The position numbers were made by a program, and so were the translations under genes. From assembly GCA_947561715.1 (NCBI GenBank), contig OX387197.1:16303001-16367000 (forward strand): DNA of 64,000 nt. The letters are read 5' to 3'. Below are positions 1 through 9,744 of this stretch, in pieces. The notes below the pieces were generated by a model, which did no database searches, had not been told where the DNA came from, and saw only the letters and a list, made by a program, of their open reading frames with translations. The DNA is from Ascidia mentula (taxonomy: Eukaryota > Chordata > Ascidiacea > Phlebobranchia > Ascidiidae). How positions within the stretch are numbered: position 1 is the first letter of the stretch; the number at the start of each line of letters is the position of its first letter.

Positions 1-50
1 GCCCATTGTTAAGTGGGCTTGGGGCTCGAAAAAAACAGAGTCCAGCCTAT

Positions 51-198
51 ACCACCCAGTCTTAACTTCGGCCCTATCTCGCCCATTGTTAAGTGGGTCG
101 CGAAAAAAACAGAGTCCAGCCTATCCCACCCAGTCTTAACTTCGGCCCTATCTCGCCCATTGTTAAGTGGGTCGCGAAAAAAACAGAGTCCAGCCTAT
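51..198 (+). repeat. BB step (51-124, 125-198)
   Basis: Two B units in direct succession instead of AB; the first starts ACC rather than CCC. With the preceding A they make a 201-bp ABB trimer. Because 201 is divisible by three, these trimers give a 66-codon open frame from GTG at 13 to the stop at 211-213, which recurs wherever ABB recurs. Confidence 0.9.
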
Positions 199-304
199 GT
201 CTCCCATTGTTAAGTGGGCTTGGGGCTCGAAAAAAACAGAGTCCAGCCAATGTCTCCCATTGTTAAGTGGGCTTGGGGCTCGAAAAAAACAGAGTCCAGC
301 CTAT
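199..304 (+). repeat. AA step (199-251, 252-304)
   Basis: Two A units in direct succession. The first ends CCAAT instead of CCTAT. That T-to-A change accompanies most AA steps in the window, suggesting that they descend from one duplicated A. A few AA steps lack the mark, for example those near 35,766-35,871 and at 57,986-58,091, and look like separate later duplications. Confidence 0.88.
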
Positions 305-378
305 CCCACCCAGTCTTAACTTCGGCCCTATCTCGCCCATTGTTAAGTGGGTCGCGAAAAAAACAGAGTCCAGCCTAT

Positions 379-431
379 GTCGCCCATTGTTAAGTGGGCT
401 TGGGGCTCGAAAAAAACAGAGTCCAGCCTAT
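379..431 (+). repeat. Representative monomer A (53 bp)
   Basis: Type example of A. In order it holds a 4-base head (GTCG or GTCT), the 16-base core CCCATTGTTAAGTGGG, an A-specific stretch CTTGGGGCTCG, an A7 tract, and the tail CAGAGTCCAGCCTAT. Common variants are GTCT/GTCG in the head, CTCG/CTAG/CCCG/CACG before the A tract, and CCTAT/CCAAT/CCCAT at the end. The choice at these sites is shared between equivalent positions of the larger repeats, so they are inherited markers rather than independent mutations. Confidence 0.95.
383..398 (+). other. Short imperfect palindrome in the shared core
   Basis: CCCATTGTTAAGTGGG can fold on itself: CCCA pairs with TGGG, followed by one G-T wobble and one T-A pair around a 4-base loop. 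It is shared by A, B and C monomers. In B it competes with the longer dyad that uses the same GTTAAGTGGG arm. Confidence 0.6.
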
Positions 432-435
432 CCCA

Positions 436-478
436 CCCAGTCTTAACTTCGGCCCTATCTCGCCCATTGTTAAGTGGG
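436..478 (+). other. Imperfect dyad (stem-loop potential) in monomer B
   Basis: Within this B unit CCCA-gt-CTTAAC (436-447) is the reverse complement of GTTAAGTGGG (469-478) apart from a 2-base bulge. This gives a 10-bp interrupted stem around a 21-base loop. The same arms are present in nearly every B in the window; variants CTTATC (left arm) and GTTTAG (right arm) weaken some copies. The A monomer has only the right arm, so the dyad is a property of B. The dyad is seen directly; any protein binding or cruciform role is inference. Confidence 0.8.
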
Positions 479-484
479 TCGCGA
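479..484 (+). other. TCGCGA palindrome (NruI recognition sequence) in monomer B
   Basis: A six-base palindrome with two CpGs sits just before the A tract of almost every B and overlaps its first A. A recurring TGGCGA variant (for example in the B units near 990, 5,929, 7,962, 10,609, 38,413 and 58,393) removes the site. A is missing the motif entirely, so the sites fall mostly 127 bp apart. Confidence 0.85.
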
Positions 485-2231
485 AAAAAACAGAGTCCAG
501 CCTATGTCGCCCATTGTTAAGTGGGCTTGGGGCTCGAAAAAAACAGAGTCCAGCCTATACCACCCAGTCTTAACTTCGGCCCTATCTCGCCCATTGTTAA
601 GTGGGTCGCGAAAAAAACAGAGTCCAGCCTATCCCACCCAGTCTTAACTTCGGCCCTATCTCGCCCATTGTTAAGTGGGTCGCGAAAAAAACAGAGTCCA
701 GCCTATGTCTCCCATTGTTAAGTGGGCTTGGGGCTCGAAAAAAACAGAGTCCAGCCAATGTCTCCCATTGTTAAGTGGGCTTGGGGCTCGAAAAAAACAG
801 AGTCCAGCCTATCCCACCCAGTCTTAACTTCGGCCCTATCTAGCCCATTGTTAAGTGGGTGGCGAAAAAAACAGAGTTCAGCCTATGTCTCCCATTGTTA
901 AGTGGGCTTGGGGCTCGAAAAAAACAGAGTCCAGCCTATCCCACCCAGTCTTAACTTCGGCCCTATCTAGCCCATTGTTAAGTGGGTGGCGAAAAAAACA
1001 GAGTTCAGCCTATGTCTCCCATTGTTAAGTGGGCTTGGGGCTAGAAAAAAAACAGAGTCCAGCCTATCTCACCCAGTCTTAACTTCGGCCCTATCTCGCC
1101 CATTGTTAAGTGGGTCGCGAAAAAAACAGAGTCCAGCCTATGTCTCCCATTGTTAAGTGGGCTTGGGGCTCGAAAAAAACAGAGTCCAGCCTATCCCACC
1201 CAGTCTTAACTTCGGCAATATCTCGCCCATTGTTAAGTGGGTCGCGAAAAAAACAGAGTCCAGCCTATGTCTCCCATTGTTAAGTGGGCTTGGGGCTCGA
1301 AAAAAACAGAGTCCAGCCTATCCCACCCAGTCTTAACTTCGGCCCTATCTCGCCCATTGTTAAGTGGGTCGCGAAAAAAACAGAGTCCAGCCTATGTCGC
1401 CCATTGTTAAGTGGGCTTGGGGCTCGAAAAAAACAGAGTCCAGCCTATCCCACCCAGTCTTAACTTCGGCCCTATCTCGCCCATTGTTAAGTGGGTCGCG
1501 AAAAAAACAGAGTCCAGCCTATGTCGCCCATTGTTAAGTGGGCTTGGGGCTCGAAAAAAACAGAGTCCAGCCTATACCACCCAGTCTTAACTTCGGCCCT
1601 ATCTCGCCCATTGTTAAGTGGGTCGCGAAAAAAACAGAGTCCAGCCTATCCCACCCAGTCTTAACTTCGGCCCTATCTCGCCCATTGTTAAGTGGGTCGC
1701 GAAAAAAACAGAGTCCAGCCTATGTCTCCCATTGTTAAGTGGGCTTGGGGCTCGAAAAAAACAGAGTCCAGCCAATGTCTCCCATTGTTAAGTGGGCTTG
1801 GGGCTCGAAAAAAACAGAGTCCAGCCTATCCCACCCAGTCTTAACTTCGGCCCTATCTAGCCCATTGTTAAGTGGGTCGCGAAAAAAACAGAGTCCAGCC
1901 TATGTCTCCCATTGTTAAGTGGGCTTGGGGCTCGAAAAAAACAGAGTCCAGCCTATCCCACCCAGTCTTAACTTCGGCCCTATCTAGCCCATTGTTAAGT
2001 GGGTCGCGAAAAAAACAGAGTCCAGCCTATGTCGCCCATTGTTAAGTGGGCTTGGGGCTCGAAAAAAACAGAGTCCAGCCTATCCCACCCAGTCTTAACT
2101 TCGGCCCTATCTCGCCCATTGTTAAGTGGGTCGCGAAAAAAACAGAGTCCAGCCTATCCCACCCAGTCTTAACTTCGGCCCTATCTCGCCCATTGTTAAG
2201 TGGGTCGCGAAAAAAACAGAGTCCAGCCTAT

Positions 2232-2334
2232 GTCTCCCATTGTTAAGTGGGCTTGGGGCTCGAAAAAAACAGAGTCCAGCTTCGGCCCTATCTCGCCCAT
2301 TGTTAAGTGGGTCGCGAAAAAAACAGAGTCCAGC
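2232..2334 (+). repeat. AB pair with a 20-bp junction deletion
   Basis: The A unit beginning at 2232 reads normally to CCAGC at 2280 and then continues directly at TTCGGCCCTAT of a B unit. The end of A and the first 16 bases of B are missing, 20 bp in all. A single C is shared at the two break sides. This is the only junction of its kind that I found. Confidence 0.85.
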
Positions 2335-4656
2335 CTATGTCTCCCATTGTTAAGTGGGCTTGGGGCTAGAAAAAAACAGAGTCCAGCCTATCCCACCCAG
2401 TCTTAACTTCGGCCCTATCTCGCCCATTGTTAAGTGGGTCGCGAAAAAAACAGAGTCCAGCCTATGTCGCCCATTGTTAAGTGGGCTTGGGGCCCGAAAA
2501 AAACAGAGTCCAGCCTATCCCACCCAGTCTTAACTTCGGCCCTATCTCGCCCATTGTTAAGTGGGTCGCGAAAAAAACAGAGTCCAGCCTATGTCTCCCA
2601 TTGTTAAGTGGGCTTGGGGCTCGAAAAAAACAGAGTCCAGCCAATGTCTCCCATTGTTAAGTGGGCTTGGGGCTCGAAAAAAACAGAGTCCAGCCTATCC
2701 CACCCAGTCTTAACTTCGGCCCTATCTAGCCCATTGTTTAGTGGGTCGCGAAAAAAACAGAGTCCAGCCTATGTCTCCCATTGTTAAGTGGGCTTGGGGC
2801 TCGAAAAAAACAGAGTCCAGCCTATCCCACCCAGTCTTAACTTCGGCCCTATCTCGCCCATTGTTAAGTGGGTCGCGAAAAAAACAGAGTCCAGCCTATG
2901 TCTCCCATTGTTAAGTGGGCTTGGGGCTCGAAAAAAACAGAGTCCAGCCTATCCCACCCAGTCTTAACTTCGGACCTATCTCGCCCATTGTTAAGTGGGT
3001 CGCGAAAAAAACAGAGTCCATCCTATGTCGCCCATTGTTAAGTGGGCTTGGGGCTCGAAAAAAACAGAGTCCAGCCTATCCCACCCAGTCTTAACTTCGG
3101 CCCTATCTCGCCCATTGTTAAGTGGGTCGCGAAAAAAACAGAGTCCAGCCTATGTCGCCCATTGTTAAGTGGGCTTGGGGCTAGAAAAAAACAGAGTCCA
3201 GCCTATCCCACCCAGTCTTAACTTCGGCCCTATCTCGCCCATTGTTAAGTGGGTCGCGAAAAAAACAGAGTCCAGCCTATGTCTCCCATTGTTAAGTGGG
3301 CTTGGGGCTCGAAAAAAACAGAGTCCAGCCTATCCCACCCAGTCTTAACTTCGGCAATATCTCGCCCATTGTTAAGTGGGTCGCGAAAAAAACAGAGTCC
3401 AGCCTATGTCTCCCATTGTTAAGTGGGCTTGGGGCTCGAAAAAAACAGAGTCCAGCCCATCCCACCCAGTCTTAACTTCGGCCCTATCTAGCCCATTGTT
3501 AAGTGGGTCGCGAAAAAAACAGAGTCCAGCCTATGTCGCCCATTGTTAAGTGGGCTTGGGGCCCGAAAAAAACAGAGTCCAGCCTATCCCACCCAGTCTT
3601 AACTTCGGCCCTATCTCGCCCATTGTTAAGTGGGTCGCGAAAAAAACAGAGTCCAGCCTATGTCGCCCATTGTTAAGTGGGCTTGGGGCTCGAAAAAAAC
3701 AGAGTCCAGCCTATCCCACCCAGTCTTAACTTCGGCCCTATCTCGCCCATTGTTAAGTGGGTCGCGAAAAAAACAGAGTCCAGCCTATGTCGCCCATTGT
3801 TAAGTGGGCTTGGGGCTCGAAAAAAACAGAGTCCAGCCTATACCACCCAGTCTTAACTTCGGCCCTATCTCGCCCATTGTTAAGTGGGTCGCGAAAAAAA
3901 CAGAGTCCAGCCTATCCCACCCAGTCTTAACTTCGGCCCTATCTCGCCCATTGTTAAGTGGGTCGCGAAAAAAACAGAGTCCAGCCTATGTCTCCCATTG
4001 TTAAGTGGGCTTGGGGCTCGAAAAAAACAGAGTCCAGCCAATGTCTCCCATTGTTAAGTGGGCTTGGGGCTCGAAAAAAACAGAGTCCAGCCTATCCCAC
4101 CCAGTCTTAACTTCGGCCCTATCTCGCCCATTGTTAAGTGGGTCGCGAAAAAAACAGAGTCCAGCCTATGTCGCCCATTGTTAAGTGGGCTTGGGGCTCG
4201 AAAAAAACAGAGTCCAGCCTATCCCACCCAGTCTTAACTTCGGCCCTATCTCGCCCATTGTTAAGTGGGTCGCGAAAAAAACAGAGTCCAGCCTATGTCG
4301 CCCATTGTTAAGTGGGCTTGGGGCTCGAAAAAAACAGAGTCCAGCCTATACCACCCAGTCTTAACTTCGGCCCTATCTCGCCCATTGTTAAGTGGGTCGC
4401 GAAAAAAACAGAGTCCAGCCTATGTCTCCCATTGTTAAGTGGGCTTGGGGCTCGAAAAAAACAGAGTCCAGCCAATGTCTCCCATTGTTAAGTGGGCTTG
4501 GGGCTCGAAAAAAACAGAGTCCAGCCTATCCCACCCAGTCTTAACTTCGGCCCTATCTAGCCCATTGTTAAGTGGGTGGCGAAAAAAACAGAGTTCAGCT
4601 TATGTCTCCCATTGTTAAGTGGGCTTGGGGCTCGAAAAAAACAGAGTCCAGCCTAT

Positions 4657-4736
4657 CCCACCCAGTCTTAACTTCGGCCCTATCTCGCCCATTGTTAAGT
4701 GGGCTTGGGGCTCGAAAAAAACAGAGTCCAGCCTAT
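4657..4736 (+). repeat. Hybrid monomer, B head with A tail (80 bp)
   Basis: The unit starts with the full B leader and core, then carries A's 11-base CTTGGGGCTCG instead of B's TCGCG before the A tract. Its length, 80 bp, is 74 + 6 as expected for an exchange inside the shared 16-base core. It is the reciprocal form of the 47-bp hybrid at 42137-42183. Confidence 0.9.
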
Positions 4737-4941
4737 ACCACCCAGTCTTAACTTCGGCCCTATCTCGCCCATTGTTAAGTGGGTCGCGAAAAAAACAGAG
4801 TCCAGCCTATCCCACCCAGTCTTAACTTCGGCCCTATCTCGCCCATTGTTAAGTGGGTCGCGAAAAAAACAGAGTCCAGCCTATGTCTCCCATTGTTAAG
4901 TGGGCTTGGGGCTCGAAAAAAACAGAGTCCAGCCAATGTCT

Positions 4942-7150
4942 CCCATTGTTAAGTGGGCTTGGGGCTCGAAAAAAACAGAGTCCAGCCTATCCCACCCAGT
5001 CTTAACTTCGGCCCTATCTCGCCCATTGTTAAGTGGGTCGCGAAAAAAACAGAGTCCAGCCTATGTCGCCCATTGTTAAGTGGGCTTGGGGCTCGAAAAA
5101 AACAGAGTCCAGCCTATACCACCCAGTCTTAACTTCGGCCCTATCTCGCCCATTGTTAAGTGGGTCGCGAAAAAAACAGAGTCCAGCCTATCCCACCCAG
5201 TCTTAACTTCGGCCCTATCTCGCCCATTGTTAAGTGGGTCGCGAAAAAAACAGAGTCCAGCCTATGTCTCCCATTGTTAAGTGGGCTTGGGGCTCGAAAA
5301 AAACAGAGTCCAGCCAATGTCTCCCATTGTTAAGTGGGCTTGGGGCTCGAAAAAAACAGAGTCCAGCCTATCCCACCCAGTCTTAACTTCGGCCCTATCT
5401 CGCCCATTGTTAAGTGGGTCGCGAAAAAAACAGAGTCCAGCCTATGTCGCCCATTGTTAAGTGGGCTTGGGGCTCGAAAAAAACAGAGTCCAGCCTATCC
5501 CACCCAGTCTTAACTTCGGCCCTATCTCGCCCATTGTTAAGTGGGTCGCGAAAAAAACAGAGTCCAGCCTATGTCGCCCATTGTTAAGTGGGCTTGGGGC
5601 TCGAAAAAAACAGAGTCCAGCCTATACCACCCAGTCTTAACTTCGGCCCTATCTCGCCCATTGTTAAGTGGGTCGCGAAAAAAACAGAGTCCAGCCTATC
5701 CCACCCAGTCTTAACTTCGGCCCTATCTCGCCCATTGTTAAGTGGGTCGCGAAAAAAACAGAGTCCAGCCTATGTCTCCCATTGTTAAGTGGGCTTGGGG
5801 CTCGAAAAAAACAGAGTCCAGCCAATGTCTCCCATTGTTAAGTGGGCTTGGGGCTCGAAAAAAACAGAGTCCAGCCTATCCCACCCAGTCTTAACTTCGG
5901 CCCTATCTAGCCCATTGTTAAGTGGGTGGCGAAAAAAACAGAGTTCAGCCTATGTCTCCCATTGTTAAGTGGGCTTGGGGCTAGAAAAAAAACAGAGTCC
6001 AGCCTATCTCACCCAGTCTTAACTTCGGCCCTATCTCGCCCATTGTTAAGTGGGTCGCGAAAAAAACAGAGTCCAGCCTATGTCTCCCATTGTTAAGTGG
6101 GCTTGGGGCTCGAAAAAAACAGAGTCCAGCCTATCCCACCCAGTCTTAACTTCGGCAATATCTCGCCCATTGTTAAGTGGGTCGCGAAAAAAACAGAGTC
6201 CAGCCTATGTCTCCCATTGTTAAGTGGGCTTGGGGCTCGAAAAAAACAGAGTCCAGCCCATCCCACCCAGTCTTAACTTCGGCCCTATCTAGCCCATTGT
6301 TAAGTGGGTCGCGAAAAAAACAGAGTCCAGCCTATGTCGCCCATTGTTAAGTGGGCTTGGGGCCCGAAAAAAACAGAGTCCAGCCTATCCCACCCAGTCT
6401 TAACTTCGGCCCTATCTCGCCCATTGTTAAGTGGGTCGCGAAAAAAACAGAGTCCAGCCTATGTCGCCCATTGTTAAGTGGGCTTGGGGCTCGAAAAAAA
6501 CAGAGTCCAGCCTATCCCACCCAGTCTTAACTTCGGCCCTATCTCGCCCATTGTTAAGTGGGTCGCGAAAAAAACAGAGTCCAGCCTATGTCGCCCATTG
6601 TTAAGTGGGCTTGGGGCTCGAAAAAAACAGAGTCCAGCCTATACCACCCAGTCTTAACTTCGGCCCTATCTCGCCCATTGTTAAGTGGGTCGCGAAAAAA
6701 ACAGAGTCCAGCCTATCCCACCCAGTCTTAACTTCGGCCCTATCTCGCACATTGTTAAGTGGGTCGCGAAAAAAACAGAGTCCAGCCTATGTCTCCCATT
6801 GTTAAGTGGGCTTGGGGCTCGAAAAAAACAGAGTCCAGCCAATGTCTCCCATTGTTAAGTGGGCTTGGGGCTCGAAAAAAACAGAGTCCAGCCTATCCCA
6901 CCCTGTCTTAACTTCGGCCCTATCTCGCCCATTGTTAAGTGGGTCGCGAAAAAAACAGAGTCCAGCCTATGTCGCCCATTGTTAAGTGGGCTTGGGGCTC
7001 GAAAAAAACAGAGTCCAGCCTATCCCACCCAGTCTTAACTTCGGCCCTATCTCGCCCATTGTTAAGTGGGTCGCGAAAAAAACAGAGTCCAGCCTATGTC
7101 GCCCATTGTTAAGTGGGCTTGGGGCTCGAAAAAAACAGAGTCCAGCCTAT
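4942..7150 (+). repeat. 4,680-bp duplication, copy 1
   Basis: Reads as identical to 9622-11830 apart from one visible mismatch (T at 6904, A at 11584). The match includes rare variants such as the CTCGCACATT form near 6748. It contains ACC-marked ABBAABAB modules starting near 5080, 5588 and 6605. From 5118 onward it also repeats at a 2,033-bp offset into 7151 and beyond. Confidence 0.9.
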
Positions 7151-8740
7151 ACCACCCAGTCTTAACTTCGGCCCTATCTCGCCCATTGTTAAGTGGGTCG
7201 CGAAAAAAACAGAGTCCAGCCTATCCCACCCAGTCTTAACTTCGGCCCTATCTCGCCCATTGTTAAGTGGGTCGCGAAAAAAACAGAGTCCAGCCTATGT
7301 CTCCCATTGTTAAGTGGGCTTGGGGCTCGAAAAAAACAGAGTCCAGCCAATGTCTCCCATTGTTAAGTGGGCTTGGGGCTCGAAAAAAACAGAGTCCAGC
7401 CTATCCCACCCAGTCTTAACTTCGGCCCTATCTCGCCCATTGTTAAGTGGGTCGCGAAAAAAACAGAGTCCAGCCTATGTCGCCCATTGTTAAGTGGGCT
7501 TGGGGCTCGAAAAAAACAGAGTCCAGCCTATCCCACCCAGTCTTAACTTCGGCCCTATCTCGCCCATTGTTAAGTGGGTCGCGAAAAAAACAGAGTCCAG
7601 CCTATGTCGCCCATTGTTAAGTGGGCTTGGGGCTCGAAAAAAACAGAGTCCAGCCTATACCACCCAGTCTTAACTTCGGCCCTATCTCGCCCATTGTTAA
7701 GTGGGTCGCGAAAAAAACAGAGTCCAGCCTATCCCACCCAGTCTTAACTTCGGCCCTATCTCGCCCATTGTTAAGTGGGTCGCGAAAAAAACAGAGTCCA
7801 GCCTATGTCTCCCATTGTTAAGTGGGCTTGGGGCTCGAAAAAAACAGAGTCCAGCCAATGTCTCCCATTGTTAAGTGGGCTTGGGGCTCGAAAAAAACAG
7901 AGTCCAGCCTATCCCACCCAGTCTTAACTTCGGCCCTATCTAGCCCATTGTTAAGTGGGTGGCGAAAAAAACAGAGTTCAGCCTATGTCTCCCATTGTTA
8001 AGTGGGCTTGGGGCTAGAAAAAAAACAGAGTCCAGCCTATCTCACCCAGTCTTAACTTCGGCCCTATCTCGCCCATTGTTAAGTGGGTCGCGAAAAAAAC
8101 AGAGTCCAGCCTATGTCTCCCATTGTTAAGTGGGCTTGGGGCTCGAAAAAAACAGAGTCCAGCCTATCCCACCCAGTCTTAACTTCGGCAATATCTCGCC
8201 CATTGTTAAGTGGGTCGCGAAAAAAACAGAGTCCAGCCTATGTCTCCCATTGTTAAGTGGGCTTGGGGCTCGAAAAAAACAGAGTCCAGCCCATCCCACC
8301 CAGTCTTAACTTCGGCCCTATCTAGCCCATTGTTAAGTGGGTCGCGAAAAAAACAGAGTCCAGCCTATGTCGCCCATTGTTAAGTGGGCTTGGGGCCCGA
8401 AAAAAACAGAGTCCAGCCTATCCCACCCAGTCTTAACTTCGGCCCTATCTCGCCCATTGTTAAGTGGGTCGCGAAAAAAACAGAGTCCAGCCTATGTCGC
8501 CCATTGTTAAGTGGGCTTGGGGCTCGAAAAAAACAGAGTCCAGCCTATCCCACCCAGTCTTAACTTCGGCCCTATCTCGCCCATTGTTAAGTGGGTCGCG
8601 AAAAAAACAGAGTCCAGCCTATGTCGCCCATTGTTAAGTGGGCTTGGGGCTCGAAAAAAACAGAGTCCAGCCTATACCACCCAGTCTTAACTTCGGCCCT
8701 ATCTCGCCCATTGTTAAGTGGGTCGCGAAAAAAACAGAGT
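7151..8740 (+). repeat. 2,033-bp period, second (shortened) copy
   Basis: ACC markers at 5118, 5626 and 6643 recur at 7151, 7659 and 8676, and the CTAG-A8 unit at 5981 recurs at 8014, all 2,033 bp apart. This is sixteen dimers plus the extra A of the A8 tract. The copy ends early: the BB step expected after 8676 is a single B here. Confidence 0.85.
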
Positions 8741-9744
8741 CCAGCCTATGTCTCCCATTGTTAAGTGGGCTTGGGGCTCGAAAAAAACAGAGTCCAGCCA
8801 ATGTCTCCCATTGTTAAGTGGGCTTGGGGCTCGAAAAAAACAGAGTCCAGCCTATCCCACCCAGTCTTAACTTCGGCCCTATCTAGCCCATTGTTAAGTG
8901 GGTGGCGAAAAAAACAGAGTTCAGCCTATGTCTCCCATTGTTAAGTGGGCTTGGGGCTAGAAAAAAAACAGAGTCCAGCCTATCTCACCCAGTCTTAACT
9001 TCGGCCCTATCTCGCCCATTGTTAAGTGGGTCGCGAAAAAAACAGAGTCCAGCCTATGTCTCCCATTGTTAAGTGGGCTTGGGGCTCGAAAAAAACAGAG
9101 TCCAGCCTATCCCACCCAGTCTTAACTTCGGCCCTATCTCGCCCATTGTTAAGTGGGTCGCGAAAAAAACAGAGTCCAGCCAATGTCGCCCATTGTTAAG
9201 TGGGCTTGGGGCTCGAAAAAAACAGAGTCCAGCCAATGTCTCCCATTGTTAAGTGGGCTTGGGGCTCGAAAAAAACAGAGTCCAGCCTATCCCACCCAGT
9301 CTTAACTTCGGCCCTATCTAGCCCATTGTTAAGTGGGTCGCGAAAAAAACAGAGTCCAGCCTATGTCTCCCATTGTTAAGTGGGCTTGGGGCTCGAAAAA
9401 AACAGAGTCCAGCCTATCCCACCCAGTCTTAACTTCGGCCCTATCTCGCCCATTGTTAAGTGGGTCGCGAAAAAACAGAGTCCAGCCTATGTCTCCCATT
9501 GTTAAGTGGGCTTGGGGCTCGAAAAAAACAGAGTCCAGCCTATCCCACCCTGTCTTAACTTCGGCCCTATCTCGCCCATTGTTAAGTGGGTCGCGAAAAA
9601 AACAGAGTCCAGCCTATGTCGCCCATTGTTAAGTGGGCTTGGGGCTCGAAAAAAACAGAGTCCAGCCTATCCCACCCAGTCTTAACTTCGGCCCTATCTC
9701 GCCCATTGTTAAGTGGGTCGCGAAAAAAACAGAGTCCAGCCTAT
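8677..9744 (+). repeat. 3,356-bp duplication, copy 1
   Basis: Reads as identical to 12033-13100 over 1,068 bp, including a shortened A6 tract near 9471, a CCCTGTCTT variant near 9550 and a CCAATGTCG junction near 9181. The copies are separated by the second copy of the 4,680-bp duplication. Confidence 0.88.

Larger units (their letters stand above)
432..505 (+). repeat. Representative monomer B (74 bp)
   Basis: Type example of B. A 27-bp leader (starts CCCACCCAGTCTTAAC, ends CCCTAT) precedes CTCG or CTAG, then the same 16-base core as A, then TCGCG in place of A's 11-base CTTGGGGCTCG, then the A7 tract and the shared tail. B is therefore an A-like core with a 27-bp leader and a 6-bp net loss: 53 + 27 - 6 = 74. 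Common variants are CTCG/CTAG before the core, GGCCCTAT/GGCAATAT in the leader, TGGCGA for TCGCGA, and ACC for CCC at the start. Confidence 0.95.
1..4941 (+). repeat. Left block: ACC-marked dimers and 508-bp modules
   Basis: Order begins ABBAABAB, an 8-monomer, 508-bp module (4 A + 4 B) that restarts at 506. ACC-starting B units fall at 51, 559, 1576, 3842, 4350 and 4737. GGCAATAT B units occur at 1216 and 3355, each soon followed by other barcode variants. The block contains a 20-bp junction deletion at 2280/2281 and one B/A hybrid monomer at 4657-4736. No non-satellite sequence is present. Confidence 0.9.

Noticed and set aside
13-213. 66-codon open frame, recurring dozens of times, and longer relatives up to 99 codons
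   Set aside because: They start with GTG within the core and end at stops in the repeat. Every monomer contains GTTAAG, which gives TAA in one frame, and the 127-bp dimer shifts the frame by one base each time. The 66-codon form exists only because ABB is 201 bp. Copies differ as the DNA differs, with no sign of protein constraint. They are not annotated as genes.
447-466. CENP-B box in monomer B
   Set aside because: TTCGGCCCTATCTCGCCC has TTCG, an A and a CG, but the spacing is one base off at each step and CG is followed by CC, not GG. It does not fit the known core pattern.
436-478. Intrinsic terminator or integron attC-like site
   Set aside because: The stem is followed by an A tract, not a T tract, on the + strand, and on the other strand the T tract precedes the stem. 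No cassette genes or integrase lie between the dyads.
379-505. tRNA-derived or 5S-derived monomer (RNA polymerase III boxes)
   Set aside because: GAGTCC and TTAAGTGGG recall parts of box B and box A, but neither full box with correct spacing is present, and no cloverleaf can be drawn.
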